Notes under the pieces: generated by a model | The model's input: the letters and a program-made list of their open reading frames with translations, nothing else | What the model was told of the DNA's origin: nothing | The model's database searches: none | In this document: in pieces, positions 35,801 through 46,060 of the stretch | How positions within the stretch are numbered: the first letter of the stretch is position 1 | Layout: each line of letters begins with the position of its first letter | Translations under genes and position numbers: made by a program | Assembly (NCBI GenBank): GCA_051278195.1 | Contig: JBNMQM010000013.1 | Span: 1 to 64,000 of the forward strand | DNA: 64,000 nucleotides | Source of the DNA: JAHRVQ01 sp051278195 | GTDB taxonomy: Bacteria > Pseudomonadota > Gammaproteobacteria > Pseudomonadales > Azotimanducaceae | Reading direction: 5' to 3'

Positions 35801-38800
35801 TGGCAATACTGGCGGGATAACACAGTCCGGTACGAGCCTTACAATAGACCCACAGCTTTACCAATCTTTACCTGCCGGTGCTAGCGAAGTCGTCACCTAT
35901 AGTTATTCGATAGAAGACGGCAGAGGTGGCACAATTTCGCAGACCGCGACCATTACCGTCACGCAAAATAACGCGGCACCCGTGGTCGCAACACCCCTGA
36001 TATTGAGCCTTTCACAAGCAGACTCGCCCACTAGCCTGGACTTACTAAACGGTGCAACGGATGCAAATGGGGACGTTCTCATCATCACCGGGCTCACGGT
36101 CACTGGCAACACTGGCGGGATAACACAGTCCGGTACGAGCCTTACAATAGACCCACTGCTTTACCAATCTTTACCTGCCGGTGCTAGCGAAGTCGTCACC
36201 TATAGTTATTCGATAGAAGACGGCAGAGGTGGCACAATTTCGCAGACCGCAACCATCACGATTAACGGGTTGAATGACGCACCGGTTGCTATTGCTGATA
36301 CCAATACGATTGATGAAGATGGCACTTTAGTTGTGCCAGCCACAAGCGGCGTGCTGATAAACGACACCGATGTGGACACCGGCGCGACTCGAACGATAAC
36401 CGCGGTACAGGGTCTCACGACAAATGTCGGGACAGCGGTGACCCTAGCATCTGGCTCCGTGTTAACGCTCAATGCGGATGGTAGTTACGAATTTGCACCG
36501 GGACAAGAGCTCTCACTTGGGCAATCGGCGACTGATTCTGTGACCTTCTCTGTCACCGATGATCAGGGTGCCACGGTGGCCGATTCACTCTTGATCACAG
36601 TGACGGGTAACAACGATCTACCGAGCATATCACCAAGTTTTTTCGGAACGCTAGAATCGCAAACTTTGATCGGTGCTGACAGCTTACTGGTGAACGGTTT
36701 TGATCCAGACCCGCTTGATGTGATCGCTTTTGCTAGTGCATCAATTGACGGTGTCACCGTGCTCGCGAACACACCGACCCTGCTCAATTCTGGCGCGACA
36801 GTCACGATCGATAGCGCTGGGGTTGTGAATTACGATCCCAGTAATTCTAGATTTTTTCGCGGCCTAGATGAGGGGGACTTCAATACCGAAGATTTCGTGT
36901 TCATCATTAATGACGGCCAGGGCGGCACAGCCACCACCAATTTCAGTATCGGCATAGGTGGCGAATCGTCGCCTGAGCTGCTCATTTTCAGCCACGATGA
37001 CGCCCTATTCATCGAACCAGGGTTGGACATCGTTGGCGACACTACATTAAATCTACAAGGCGCCCGAATCACGGTTGACCCCGATGAATACCAGGACTTT
37101 TCTCTGCTGACGGTCGCAGATACCGGACCGAACGTCGTAAGCGCTGTAACAAACTTCGCTGCGCTGACAGCTAACGCTCTACAGATCGATCGGGACTTCT
37201 TTGCTTTTACCGAAAACCGCTTCGCGGTCGATGACCGAATCGCGACCGTGACCATCGAAGGCTTGCTAAACGAAGTCAACGACAATGCTGATGCTTTTGT
37301 AGTCAATGCCAATTCCGGCGAAACACTCATTATTGACATCGATGGCGCCTCACAACAGGGACTTTCGGACAGTCCAGTCGAAGTTACATTATTCGATTCC
37401 GCCGGAAATCTACTCGTCACTCAAACTATCGGTAACCAATTCGACATTGGGTCACTGGATACACTCGATCCAATCTTTACTTTTACCGCCACCGCCAGTG
37501 ACAGCTATTTCATCATTGTGTCATCACAAAACACATTACTCGGTCCCACGACGTTTGATCCTGGCTTGGCAAGCACCTCGGACTACACACTGCAGCTATC
37601 GCTCGACACATTGCAGCCTGGTGAGTTTTTCGGCAACGACATCACCATCATCGATGAAACAGAAATAGAAGCCACCCAGGTAATCGGCGACATATTGTCA
37701 GATTTTGATTCCGCCTTTGAATTAGCCAGAGATAGTTTCAAGACCGCCCCTAATCAATTAGTAGAAAATTCAACCAGCGTCTCTACTGTGACCATCCTCG
37801 GCGAACTTCGTGCTTTGGACGGCTCCGACATCGTCAAGGTATTTCTAAATGGCGGCGAAACACTATCGCTAGATTTTGATCTAACTAATCTGGGTGGTTC
37901 TGGTTTTGTCGACGCCTTGCCGATTCAAGCAACTTTCTTCGACGCAACGGGAACCTCTATATCCGTCAATACCACATTCACGACCGATGCGGGGTCACCC
38001 ACTAGCGAAATTTTCTATACCTTCACGGCACCCACAGCTGGCGAATACTATATTGAACTCGAAGCAGCGGCTGGAGATGACCAGACTGGCGACTATATCG
38101 CTCACTTCTCGATTGACGTGATCAATTTGGGGGGCACGGGCACCACTATTCTGAATGAACGGGAATTTGGCTCGCCGGAATTTCGACCGGTAATCGAAGA
38201 TTTTAATTTCAGCATTGACGCTGATTTCGGCATCAACGCCTTCATCAATGATATCGGCGACGTCTTGCTGTTTGGGGAAACAACGCCTGCTAACTACGAA
38301 CTGATTCTGCAGAGCTTTGCCTTCGAGGGTTTGCTGAGCGATCCGAACGATAGAAATCGAGTGAGTTTTTCTGCCTTTGATAACAACGGCGACGAATTCA
38401 ATATCACTTCCCGGGACGTCAACAGCGTTTCCACCGAGGTTCAGATCGCAGATATCATCAATGGTAATGGCGATGACGGCGCTCTACTATCAGGTGTATT
38501 TAATACTGGATCGATTCAAGGCAACTTAATACAGTCTGGAGATTTTAACGGTGATGGTTTCGATGACCTCCTCGTCTCCGATAGAGTTAATAGCTATACC
38601 TCAACGCTTGTATACGGCGCATCAAATTTGCCGAGTGATTTGTCCTTTGCAACCCAAGCCGCCATTAACGTTGCCACAACAGGGCCCATGGGACCAAGAA
38701 CCAATACCAACGTTTATAGTATTGGCTTCGCTGGTGATTTCAACGGTGATGGCTTTGACGACTTTATTGTCAATTTTAGCTTTACCGAAAACTATGGCTC

Positions 38801-41800
38801 GATGCTTCCACGTGGCGGCACTGCCATTGTTTTTGGCGCCGCGGGCCCTAGTGGCGGTATTAATCTCGCACCCGCGACAACAGTACTGACCGACATGATC
38901 GTGTTTGAAGTAAACTACGGCGTCACCCCTCTTGGTGATATAGATGGCGACGGGTTCGACGATATCGGAGTCTTGACTTATACCGGCAGCCCTTATATCC
39001 ACGAGATTATCTTCGGCCAAGATCCCGCCAATTTTACCTCAGATGTCAACGCCTATGGCCGCGTTGATCCTTTCTCGCTAGGGGCCGCTGTCGATAAGAT
39101 CGCCGTCAGTCGCACAGTCAATTTCCCCCTGTCTACGAGTATCGGCCAGACCTATAGCGGCACTTACAATATTGTAACTGTTGTGCCTGTTGGGGATACC
39201 AACGGGGATGGTTTTGATGATCTGTTACTGGGTTTTGACAACTACAATGAGAGCTTCAGCTATTTATTATTCGGCGGCACCCAGGCCGATATCGAGGTGC
39301 TCGCCAATCAAAATTTTAACGGGACGCTCGACAGTCAAGAACTTTTCAGCGACACCGGCATCTTCTTGCTCGCCAATCAAAACAACCCGTTCAACAACAG
39401 CGAGAATATTGAATTTATCAATAGTTACGGCCCCGGCGACGGCAGCCCCCTACAACCTCTGGGCGACATCAACGGTGACGGCTTTACAGATCTTCTGTTC
39501 AACCTCGTTCCGTCGAGTACTATGTACGGCAAGTATCTTGCCAATGTAGGATCCGTTGTGGTGTTCGGGGGGCCTGGCCTAGACGACTTTGCTGGCGATC
39601 TTGGTCAACCTGGATTAACGCTTGCTGACGTCATCGATGATGGTGGTGCGCACGGCTTCCGCATCACCTCCTCTGAATTGCAGGATTCGGTTTTGCCGAA
39701 AAACCTCATTCTTACAACAGTTGAAAACGTCGGAGATATCAACGGTGACGGTTTTGACGATCTGCTGATTTCATCAAAAGTAGCGCGGGGCTATGGCGAC
39801 GATCAACAGACTCTTAAGGAGATTGTTGCTGACCCTGTAATTCTCTACGGCGGACCGAGCCTAAACAACACAGGCGGCATTGTTGATGTATCTCAACTCG
39901 GCAGTGATGAAGGGTTTTCATTGAGAGATGGATTTCAAGCCTACGGTGGCGCTAAAGACTCGCTTGACTCCATCGGTGATATCAACGGCGACGGTTTTAA
40001 CGATTTCTCATTGCGCGGCAGTGACCTCGCAGGCGGCATACCTGGCTATGCCAGTATTTACTCGCAATTGAATCAAGGCACACTGGTTGTGCTAGGCGGC
40101 GGCGGTATCGGCACACCTGATAATGCCTTCACCGGCAGTAGCTCGGACGATCAATTTTCCGCGTTCCCAGGTAGCCAAATTGTCCGCATGGGTGCCGGCG
40201 ACGATCTGATCATTTATGACCCAGCCGATACTCTGGTCGATGGCGGCAGCGGCAGTGACGGGATCATTGCTGATGGCACCATTCCACAAATAGACATCAC
40301 GGGCACCACCAACCTTAGCCGTATCGAAGCCGTCGACCTAGGCGGATTCGGCAATACATTGGTGCTCGATGCAAGCAGCATCATAGAGCTGAGCGACAGC
40401 AATTCGCTGACGATTAGTGGTTCAGGCACAGACTCCGTGGTCACGACAGACACGGGCTGGATATCGCTAGGGTCAAGCGGCGGTTTCGATATTTATGAAA
40501 ACGGCGCAGCAAGCCTGATTATTGATCAGAACATTACCAACGAGACCGTGAACGTCACCTTGGGCGGTATCGATCAAAGCCTGACAACCCGAGTCTCGAC
40601 GAATACCTCCATCAATATAACCTTGGCTGACGCCTCTAGCGCGCTGACAGAAGTTAATGGCGGCGGCTTCACGCTCAATATCCCCGTCACGCTCGATAGC
40701 GGAGCCACCCTCACTGTGACAGCGGTCAGCCTAGGAAACGCCACGGTCGTTTACGATCCAGGCAGCGCTTTCAAATTCTTAGAGAGTGGCGAAGTTGCTC
40801 TGGATCAGTTTACCTTTACCTCGGATAATGGTTCAGGATTTGAGGTCAACACGTACAGGCTTAACGTCGAGGACCCAATACTCGACCCAATCAATATCGT
40901 ATTTGGTACACCGCAAGCCTACACCGGCGGTTTGTTTGTGCCCTTGTTCGACCCTGCTATTTCGGTGACGGACGTCGATTCGCCATTCGCGACCAGTGTA
41001 TCGGTTAATCTAGACAATACGTCCACCGCGACCACAGCGGGCTATCTTAGTATCGACCCAGACCTGGACCCGAACTTCAACTTCGTCGTTACCAGTGGCC
41101 TCACCTTCCAAGATTTGGTCCAGCTAAACGACTACAACGGCCAAAATGTTACCACCAGCCAGATAGAAGAATTCCTGCAAGCGATTCGATACATACCGAG
41201 CGATTTAGACCCAGCTGCAGCAACCTTTTTTGTTTCTATTGCCCAAGCAGATACAACAGAGACTTTTACCACGACAGTGAACACATCGCTGACACCCGAC
41301 GCCACTACCATCGCCCCGGGCAACTGGAATACACCTGGCATTTGGGCTTCAGGCGCAGTGCCGCTGGCCACCGATGAGGTGGTGTTTACTGGCGACGTTG
41401 GCGACACTATCGACATTGTCGTACCGACCACGGTCGGCGCCCTGTACTTGAACAACGAGGCCACCCAACTCAATGTGAAAAGCGATTTCACCATCGCTGG
41501 CGAGCTATTTATCACCACACCCCTCTCAAGTGCTATCACTATAGATGCCGGTGCGGGACCAGTTTCGCTGACGGCTGATACCATCACTCTAGAAAAAAAC
41601 AATATCCTGACGACACCCGCTAGCGCGGTACTTAGCCTCACCGGCAGCAACGCGATCACAATCACGGCCAACACCATGCTCGAGGCGAACGGCAGCATTT
41701 TCGCGGATATCGGCACCACGGTTACCGTTGAAACTCCTCTTGCTGATTTATCCGATGCGTTTATTGCACTCGGAGCAATGCCGACGGACACGATGACGAC

Positions 41801-44153
41801 GACGATTACGTTTAGTAATCCCGGCGATCGCATCGCGATTAATCTGGGCACATTCACGACGTTCATCGGTGCAGATATTCATTCTATTATCTTCGACAAT
41901 GCTGATATCAATCTGACTAGCCACTTTATACTGGCGGCACCTGACCCAACGATTGGATTTGATGCGGCGGGCCTAAACCTAACCGGATCTGCCACCATTG
42001 GTGGCGCATTTATATTTGGAACAGCGCGGTCAGACTTTGTGCTAGATAACGATACGGTTCTTAGCGACGCGACCTTTTTAAACTTTGGCACGACCACAGT
42101 CAAAAATAATTCCGATTTCTTCGGGGCCACCGCCAATGGCGGATTGCTCGATTTTGCCGGCGGTAGTACCACGATCGACAACGTCTTTGAGAATGCAGAA
42201 CCTGGCGCGATTGCGCTACGAACAGACACAATGCTACCGACATCGATCACGATCACCGCCAATAACGAATTAACCAACCTTGGTGTAATTGGCGTTGAGA
42301 ATGTGGGCCAGACGATCACCGGTAGCGTCAACAACCGTGGTGTCATCGCCATCGACCCTGGCGCCAGCCTGACGATTGAGAATGCCGCCAGCTTACTGAC
42401 ACTTGCCGGTGGTGAGGTATTCCTTGCCGATAATACTGCCGTGCTCATCGTCAATGATGGCCACGTGGTCATCGACAATGACACCTTCTTCACCAATGGC
42501 GTGAACGGTACGAATGTTATTCTTAGCGCCACCACTGACGTGGTTAACGGTGCGGCGGCGCTGTTTGTCGATACTGCTATGGATGAAGAAGGTTTAATAC
42601 TTCGTGGTGGCTTTACGCTTGGGCCAAACTCACTGGATGTGCTAGTCAATCTAGGCACGCTCGATCAAGCACTCAGTTTATTCACCCTAGATTTTGGCGG
42701 GCGTGTTGAATTCATTGATGAATCTTCCTGGAATGTCGATCTCGATACTGCGGCTAACAGAGATCATTTAATCTTTGAAGAAGTCCAGCTTGATGGGCAA
42801 ATCAGACCAAGGTTCCCCTTAGGCAATACGTTCACCGCCGGCGACAGTTTTGTGATTTTGTCTGCTTTAAGCATGATGGGCTCGTTCAGCTATTTAGAAA
42901 GCCTCGTTGATGCCACCAGCGAATTACCGTTCTTTCAAACCCCGGGCGTCATCGATAACACTGCCGGGTCTGGTCTCGTGGGCAACGTGGTGTACGATTT
43001 TACCCCAGGCGCATCGACCGTAACGTTTGAAGTCGTCGGGGTCACACAAGATTCGCTAAGCAATAGTAGCAACCCTATTTTTGTTGCCACTGCAGGGCTC
43101 GACGTGATTCTGGGCAGCGGCACTGGCAACGATTATCAGGGCATCGGCGCTGGTGACATCGTCGTCGATCAGAACGGGTCGTTTGAAACGTTCCGGGTAA
43201 CAGCCTTAGATTTTTCCAGAATTGCCGCGGTTGAAAGCGGTACTAATCGACTATCGCTAGAAGCGCCAGGCACATTCGATTTTACGACCCTGCCCGGCAC
43301 TGCCCTAGAAAATATCAATCAACTGGTCTTTCAGGACGGTACCGTGCAAACCGTCATTCTAGATGACATCGCCATTTCTAATCTGATGGACGAACAACTT
43401 TTCAATGGCCCTTTGCAGATTATTAGCAACAATAATGAAGGCGATAAGGTTCAGCTATTTGGCGACTTTTTCCAGGGTAACGTATCCACCAGCGTCGAGT
43501 ATTTCAGCAAACATGCTAGCCTGGTAGTTAGTGACACTATTCTTGTTGAAGTGTTCCGCTCCGATGCGACCACCGCGTTCTATGGCACTTCAATGGCCGA
43601 TACGCTTATAGGTACTGGAGGCGACGACTTTATCGATGCTGGCGCTGGTAACGACACCGTTGACGCGCAAGGCGGCAACGACGAAATCATCTTTGACTTG
43701 ATGGACACCGGTCTCATTGATGGCGGTAGTGAGGTTGATACTCTAAATCTCGATGGCGGTATGCTGGATTTATCCACCGTGAACAACCTAGTGAACTTTG
43801 AAAAAATCGATGCTTCAGGTGCTCAGCTGACCATTTTATTCACTGACTTGTTTACTGATTTGCTTACTACCGATAACTTCCTTGAGCCTGGCGCCATTGA
43901 TGTATTCAGCACGGACCCATCTTTTGGGGACCATCAATTGCTTTTGGACGGCTCCTCCGCTTCCTCGTTGGTGATTCAGGGGATCGATTTACTCCTAGAC
44001 CCTGATCCTGTCTCCAGCCTGCTTACTGCCGGTGTGACCGTCGGCGCGGCTTTAGAGATTGAGGGCAACGATGTGCTGCCGCTGACAATGGGTGATGTCA
44101 CGATCTTCCTCACCGATGATCTTTTGATTACGCCACCACCGGTGATCTCTTAG
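32811..44153 (+). CDS. Giant FecR/cadherin-like/FG-GAP/RTX surface protein
   Basis: A 3780-residue protein, probably exported by a type I system and used for adhesion. It starts with TTG at 32811 (AAGG seven bases upstream). Residues ~98-225 are a FecR-like domain (IGQVIRKGANGDEVLQRGD and STPTAVIGIRGSE). Residues ~287-390 are acidic and 389-484 an Ala-Asp-Gly-Ser repeat. From ~540 to ~1385 are cadherin-like/VCBS repeats (LSNDTDPDSGSNLTV). Two PPC-like beta domains follow (~1465-1775). About seven FG-GAP repeats (GDFNGDGFDDLL, GDINGDGFDDL) at ~1910-2415 suggest a calcium-binding propeller. RTX nonapeptides occur near residue 2440 and near 3590-3630 (GGDDFIDAGAGNDTVDAQGG). No type I transporter genes are adjacent. 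Function is inferred from architecture. Confidence 0.9.
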   Translation: MGSGKTSDTFNSDQPVHLIDNPELLLRGDFSRDGFDLVITGPNGQFAVIADYFAFDPPPNLMLPNGAGFSPELVQSLLHDVFDDALYAGPAGGAAQIAIGKVAFVIGQVIRKGANGDEVLQRGDTLFKGDEIEVVGAGRLLARMKDGTTFRLGQDARAVLTDFEYSESAKVGNFEATVIRGGFSYKSGAISKFANGGDHSKISTPTAVIGIRGSELDGTVSSSGETIVIHKSGILTITDINGNNPVELTVPGNTSVIVLNGNPSFTPQASPAQQQTVEQSLPPKDSAEDEAAQEAEQEATEETAAEETAAEEASTEDASTDDTTDSSDGADDSTGEDEPAADEDAPDGETDETVEDDATEDPDDADTDPAGEDSDAATDGDGAGESSPDADGADGADGSSSADGSDSADGADGSSSADGADGSSSADGADGADGSSSADDSSSADGSSSADGSSSADGSSSADGSSSADGSSSADGSSSADGSSLISEPTLGDAGGSIGTPTGTTVPAGPAPTSGDNSNSTPAPTTDAPVAVEPTPEVLPVPNSPPIALDDSYTIDENTILIVPAVTGILSNDTDPDSGSNLTVTGATVTSSDQTPIAIQADGSFDFLTTSSPGIDALTTGETLTSQFTYVVTDSLGLTSSATVTITVLGVNDAPVAGTDSASVLEASLTNILPLTNDVDPEGDTLSVVTAVATAGTVTVSADGTSIDYLAPNTLSEGQVTQETITYTVSDGNTSSTGTVTIGITGQNDPPVIIPNSGTPVTINPGGGQVDITDAVLSTISDDSTGLTISAIDTSGTLGTVVLGSVLYDAGTAFDFLNVNETFSDVFGFTVVDTQGLTTLGNFSLTVSGIADAPVVAGPLSVNVLDNETPSTLDLLTGATDIDITDVLSVTNLAITGDQTGISVVGTVINITPANYTFAPGVTSSTINISYNVTDTTGLTAAQTATITVTQSNATPVVAAPLILSLSREDSPTSLNLLNGATDADGDVLIITGLTVTGNTGGITQSGTSLTIDPQLYQSLPAGASEVVTYSYSIEDGRGGTISQTATITVTQNNAAPVVATPLILSLSQADSPTSLDLLNGATDANGDVLIITGLTVTGNTGGITQSGTSLTIDPLLYQSLPAGASEVVTYSYSIEDGRGGTISQTATITINGLNDAPVAIADTNTIDEDGTLVVPATSGVLINDTDVDTGATRTITAVQGLTTNVGTAVTLASGSVLTLNADGSYEFAPGQELSLGQSATDSVTFSVTDDQGATVADSLLITVTGNNDLPSISPSFFGTLESQTLIGADSLLVNGFDPDPLDVIAFASASIDGVTVLANTPTLLNSGATVTIDSAGVVNYDPSNSRFFRGLDEGDFNTEDFVFIINDGQGGTATTNFSIGIGGESSPELLIFSHDDALFIEPGLDIVGDTTLNLQGARITVDPDEYQDFSLLTVADTGPNVVSAVTNFAALTANALQIDRDFFAFTENRFAVDDRIATVTIEGLLNEVNDNADAFVVNANSGETLIIDIDGASQQGLSDSPVEVTLFDSAGNLLVTQTIGNQFDIGSLDTLDPIFTFTATASDSYFIIVSSQNTLLGPTTFDPGLASTSDYTLQLSLDTLQPGEFFGNDITIIDETEIEATQVIGDILSDFDSAFELARDSFKTAPNQLVENSTSVSTVTILGELRALDGSDIVKVFLNGGETLSLDFDLTNLGGSGFVDALPIQATFFDATGTSISVNTTFTTDAGSPTSEIFYTFTAPTAGEYYIELEAAAGDDQTGDYIAHFSIDVINLGGTGTTILNEREFGSPEFRPVIEDFNFSIDADFGINAFINDIGDVLLFGETTPANYELILQSFAFEGLLSDPNDRNRVSFSAFDNNGDEFNITSRDVNSVSTEVQIADIINGNGDDGALLSGVFNTGSIQGNLIQSGDFNGDGFDDLLVSDRVNSYTSTLVYGASNLPSDLSFATQAAINVATTGPMGPRTNTNVYSIGFAGDFNGDGFDDFIVNFSFTENYGSMLPRGGTAIVFGAAGPSGGINLAPATTVLTDMIVFEVNYGVTPLGDIDGDGFDDIGVLTYTGSPYIHEIIFGQDPANFTSDVNAYGRVDPFSLGAAVDKIAVSRTVNFPLSTSIGQTYSGTYNIVTVVPVGDTNGDGFDDLLLGFDNYNESFSYLLFGGTQADIEVLANQNFNGTLDSQELFSDTGIFLLANQNNPFNNSENIEFINSYGPGDGSPLQPLGDINGDGFTDLLFNLVPSSTMYGKYLANVGSVVVFGGPGLDDFAGDLGQPGLTLADVIDDGGAHGFRITSSELQDSVLPKNLILTTVENVGDINGDGFDDLLISSKVARGYGDDQQTLKEIVADPVILYGGPSLNNTGGIVDVSQLGSDEGFSLRDGFQAYGGAKDSLDSIGDINGDGFNDFSLRGSDLAGGIPGYASIYSQLNQGTLVVLGGGGIGTPDNAFTGSSSDDQFSAFPGSQIVRMGAGDDLIIYDPADTLVDGGSGSDGIIADGTIPQIDITGTTNLSRIEAVDLGGFGNTLVLDASSIIELSDSNSLTISGSGTDSVVTTDTGWISLGSSGGFDIYENGAASLIIDQNITNETVNVTLGGIDQSLTTRVSTNTSINITLADASSALTEVNGGGFTLNIPVTLDSGATLTVTAVSLGNATVVYDPGSAFKFLESGEVALDQFTFTSDNGSGFEVNTYRLNVEDPILDPINIVFGTPQAYTGGLFVPLFDPAISVTDVDSPFATSVSVNLDNTSTATTAGYLSIDPDLDPNFNFVVTSGLTFQDLVQLNDYNGQNVTTSQIEEFLQAIRYIPSDLDPAAATFFVSIAQADTTETFTTTVNTSLTPDATTIAPGNWNTPGIWASGAVPLATDEVVFTGDVGDTIDIVVPTTVGALYLNNEATQLNVKSDFTIAGELFITTPLSSAITIDAGAGPVSLTADTITLEKNNILTTPASAVLSLTGSNAITITANTMLEANGSIFADIGTTVTVETPLADLSDAFIALGAMPTDTMTTTITFSNPGDRIAINLGTFTTFIGADIHSIIFDNADINLTSHFILAAPDPTIGFDAAGLNLTGSATIGGAFIFGTARSDFVLDNDTVLSDATFLNFGTTTVKNNSDFFGATANGGLLDFAGGSTTIDNVFENAEPGAIALRTDTMLPTSITITANNELTNLGVIGVENVGQTITGSVNNRGVIAIDPGASLTIENAASLLTLAGGEVFLADNTAVLIVNDGHVVIDNDTFFTNGVNGTNVILSATTDVVNGAAALFVDTAMDEEGLILRGGFTLGPNSLDVLVNLGTLDQALSLFTLDFGGRVEFIDESSWNVDLDTAANRDHLIFEEVQLDGQIRPRFPLGNTFTAGDSFVILSALSMMGSFSYLESLVDATSELPFFQTPGVIDNTAGSGLVGNVVYDFTPGASTVTFEVVGVTQDSLSNSSNPIFVATAGLDVILGSGTGNDYQGIGAGDIVVDQNGSFETFRVTALDFSRIAAVESGTNRLSLEAPGTFDFTTLPGTALENINQLVFQDGTVQTVILDDIAISNLMDEQLFNGPLQIISNNNEGDKVQLFGDFFQGNVSTSVEYFSKHASLVVSDTILVEVFRSDATTAFYGTSMADTLIGTGGDDFIDAGAGNDTVDAQGGNDEIIFDLMDTGLIDGGSEVDTLNLDGGMLDLSTVNNLVNFEKIDASGAQLTILFTDLFTDLLTTDNFLEPGAIDVFSTDPSFGDHQLLLDGSSASSLVIQGIDLLLDPDPVSSLLTAGVTVGAALEIEGNDVLPLTMGDVTIFLTDDLLITPPPVIS
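34140..34247 (+). repeat. Six perfect 18-base repeats inside the giant gene
   Basis: The unit GCTGATGGCTCTAGTTCC occurs six times without change, within a looser repeat region from 33978 to 34262. It encodes Ala-Asp-Gly-Ser-Ser-Ser, a flexible acidic linker between the FecR part and the cadherin-like part. Confidence 0.95.
35637..36242 (+). repeat. Two 303-base tandem copies in the giant gene
   Basis: Copies at 35637-35939 and 35940-36242 are nearly identical, each encoding a 101-residue cadherin-like repeat (differences such as SREDS versus SQADS and DADG versus DANG). The neighbouring repeats are much more divergent, so this is a recent internal duplication or gene conversion. Confidence 0.92.
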
Positions 44154-46060
44154 CGCAACTCCATGCCATTTTGGGCTGGATCATGCAGGGTCCGCCAGTC
44201 GTCCGCGTAGGTTCGATCAATCTGCTCGGGTGGCATGGGTCTACTGAAGTAATAGCCCTGTAAATAGTCCACGCCGATTGCGGTCAGGCAGTCAGCTTGC
44301 TGTTCAGTTTCGACACCCTCCGCCACCAGATTCATTCCGAGGTCAGTGGATAGGATTCTCACCGCTTTAATAAGTGCACGACTCTTGCTTGAGTCCAACA
44401 CGTTATCGATAAAACATTTATCAATTTTAATCTGATCAAAGGGGTAGCGCTGCAAATAGGCAAGCGATGAGTACCCAATACCAAAGTCATCCAACGACAA
44501 ACGGCAGCCGATGGATTTGAGGTCTTGGAGCTTCTCAAGCACATAATCTCCTTCGTGTACGAATAGAGACTCTGTAATTTCAAATTTGATTAGCGATGGA
44601 TCTACATCGTATTGACTGACAATCGAATCAATATCTTGAACCAGTGTTTTATCATGAAACTGCAGCGGCGAAAGGTTAATCGAGAGTTCACGACCGCCGC
44701 CATGAAGAAGGTCCCACTCGTGAAGGTTTCGCACTGCCGTACCGATCATTTCTTTTCCTAGATCCACAATCAGACCACTGCGCTCTGCAATAGGGATAAA
44801 CTGGTCCGGCATAAACACCGACTTCCCATTGCTACCGATCCAACGCATCAACGCTTCGTACCCCACGAATTTTTCAGTCCTAGGATCGAAAATCGGTTGA
44901 TAGTAAGGCGTGAACTGACGCTGGCGCATGCCTTCTTGCATCATCGAGTGGACATGAAAAAATTCTGTATCAACTACCGCCATAGATTCACGAAAGAGCT
45001 CAGTGCGATTACCGCCTCGAACCTTGGCTTTATGCAGTGCTGCGCTCACTGCCTTAACAGCAGAATCAATGGTTTCATGCCTGGCAAGTGGTGTTGCACC
45101 AGTACTACGGGTGATCTTGACCGGACCGCCGTGGATATCATAAGGCGAATCAAACACGCGAGCGCAGGCTTCTAGTTGCCGACCCATTTCAGTTTCGGAG
45201 GCAGCAAAGCCCAACACCATAAATTCGTCACCGGTCCACTTAAACACTTTGAGTTTGGGGATCGTTACTTCACTCAGACGTTGTCCAATGGCGCGCAACA
45301 ATTGGTCACCATACTCAAGACCCATGGAGTCATTAACCGATTTGAGAAAGTCGACACCAAATAAACCGATCCAATGACTGGCCATATCACCTATCATCTT
45401 GAGCTCGACAAGGAAGGCTTCTCGGTTTGGTAGGTTCGTGACCCGATCCGTATAGGCGAGCCGCGAAAGCTCTTCTTTCAGTTGATTTGACTGCGCCAAT
45501 TCTCGAAGCAGTTGGTGGTTCATTTCGTTTAGTTGGCGGGATTTATAAAGAGGCAACATTTCGTTTTCGATTCGACCGAGACAAAAATCTAGAATGCCGT
45601 TTGCCGCATCAATCCAGGGCAGCGGTTGTTTTGTCAGAACCACAATCAATCCAATACTGCTGCCGTTCTCATCGAGTACGGGTCGGCCGATGATCGACCT
45701 GTAGCCTATTAGACTCTCTTGCTGCGGATAAAACTGCTGCAACTTGTCCGCTATAATGACTGATTGTCGCCGACCAATATCTGCATACACTGTGCCAGGG
45801 ACAAAAAAGTCATACTTGTCACAGGCTTCGCCTTCGTTGAAGTCAGCAATCGTTGTGCCGTATTGAAAGTCGAGATCAAAATAAGCAATAAAGACCCGAT
45901 CTGCTTCAAATAAGCGTGATAGACCTTCAACCAGTAGTTCGAAATAGCCCTGGCCTACCTCTGTCATCAGATCTTCGACATCGTCGATCCAATTCGCCTC
46001 AAGATAGCTGCTATAGGCTTTTTCAGTTTCGAATTTTGGCTGGTTCTGGGGTTGGTTCAT
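44150..46060 (-). CDS. GAF-GGDEF-EAL c-di-GMP signalling protein
   Basis: A 636-residue cytoplasmic protein. Residues ~35-170 are a GAF-like sensor (LVEGLSRLFEADRVFIAYF). Residues ~205-365 are GGDEF-type, but the signature is WTGDEFMVLGF, so the first glycine is threonine and cyclase activity is doubtful. Residues ~375-620 are EAL, with GYEALMRW, EITESLF, DDFGIGYSSLAYL and EGVETEQQ, so phosphodiesterase residues look complete. The likely net effect is c-di-GMP breakdown, perhaps with GTP as an allosteric ligand. Its stop overlaps the end of the giant adhesin by four bases, tail to tail. Control of adhesion by c-di-GMP is common, but co-regulation here is inferred. Confidence 0.92.
   Translation of the reverse strand: MNQPQNQPKFETEKAYSSYLEANWIDDVEDLMTEVGQGYFELLVEGLSRLFEADRVFIAYFDLDFQYGTTIADFNEGEACDKYDFFVPGTVYADIGRRQSVIIADKLQQFYPQQESLIGYRSIIGRPVLDENGSSIGLIVVLTKQPLPWIDAANGILDFCLGRIENEMLPLYKSRQLNEMNHQLLRELAQSNQLKEELSRLAYTDRVTNLPNREAFLVELKMIGDMASHWIGLFGVDFLKSVNDSMGLEYGDQLLRAIGQRLSEVTIPKLKVFKWTGDEFMVLGFAASETEMGRQLEACARVFDSPYDIHGGPVKITRSTGATPLARHETIDSAVKAVSAALHKAKVRGGNRTELFRESMAVVDTEFFHVHSMMQEGMRQRQFTPYYQPIFDPRTEKFVGYEALMRWIGSNGKSVFMPDQFIPIAERSGLIVDLGKEMIGTAVRNLHEWDLLHGGGRELSINLSPLQFHDKTLVQDIDSIVSQYDVDPSLIKFEITESLFVHEGDYVLEKLQDLKSIGCRLSLDDFGIGYSSLAYLQRYPFDQIKIDKCFIDNVLDSSKSRALIKAVRILSTDLGMNLVAEGVETEQQADCLTAIGVDYLQGYYFSRPMPPEQIDRTYADDWRTLHDPAQNGMELR

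Noticed and set aside
36830..37420. Antisense 196-codon frame in the giant gene
   Set aside because: Shadow frame of a conserved repeat protein, no motifs.
41132..42658. Two long antisense frames (41132-41866 and 41879-42658)
   Set aside because: They lie inside the giant gene and show low-complexity Val/Ser/Ala composition.
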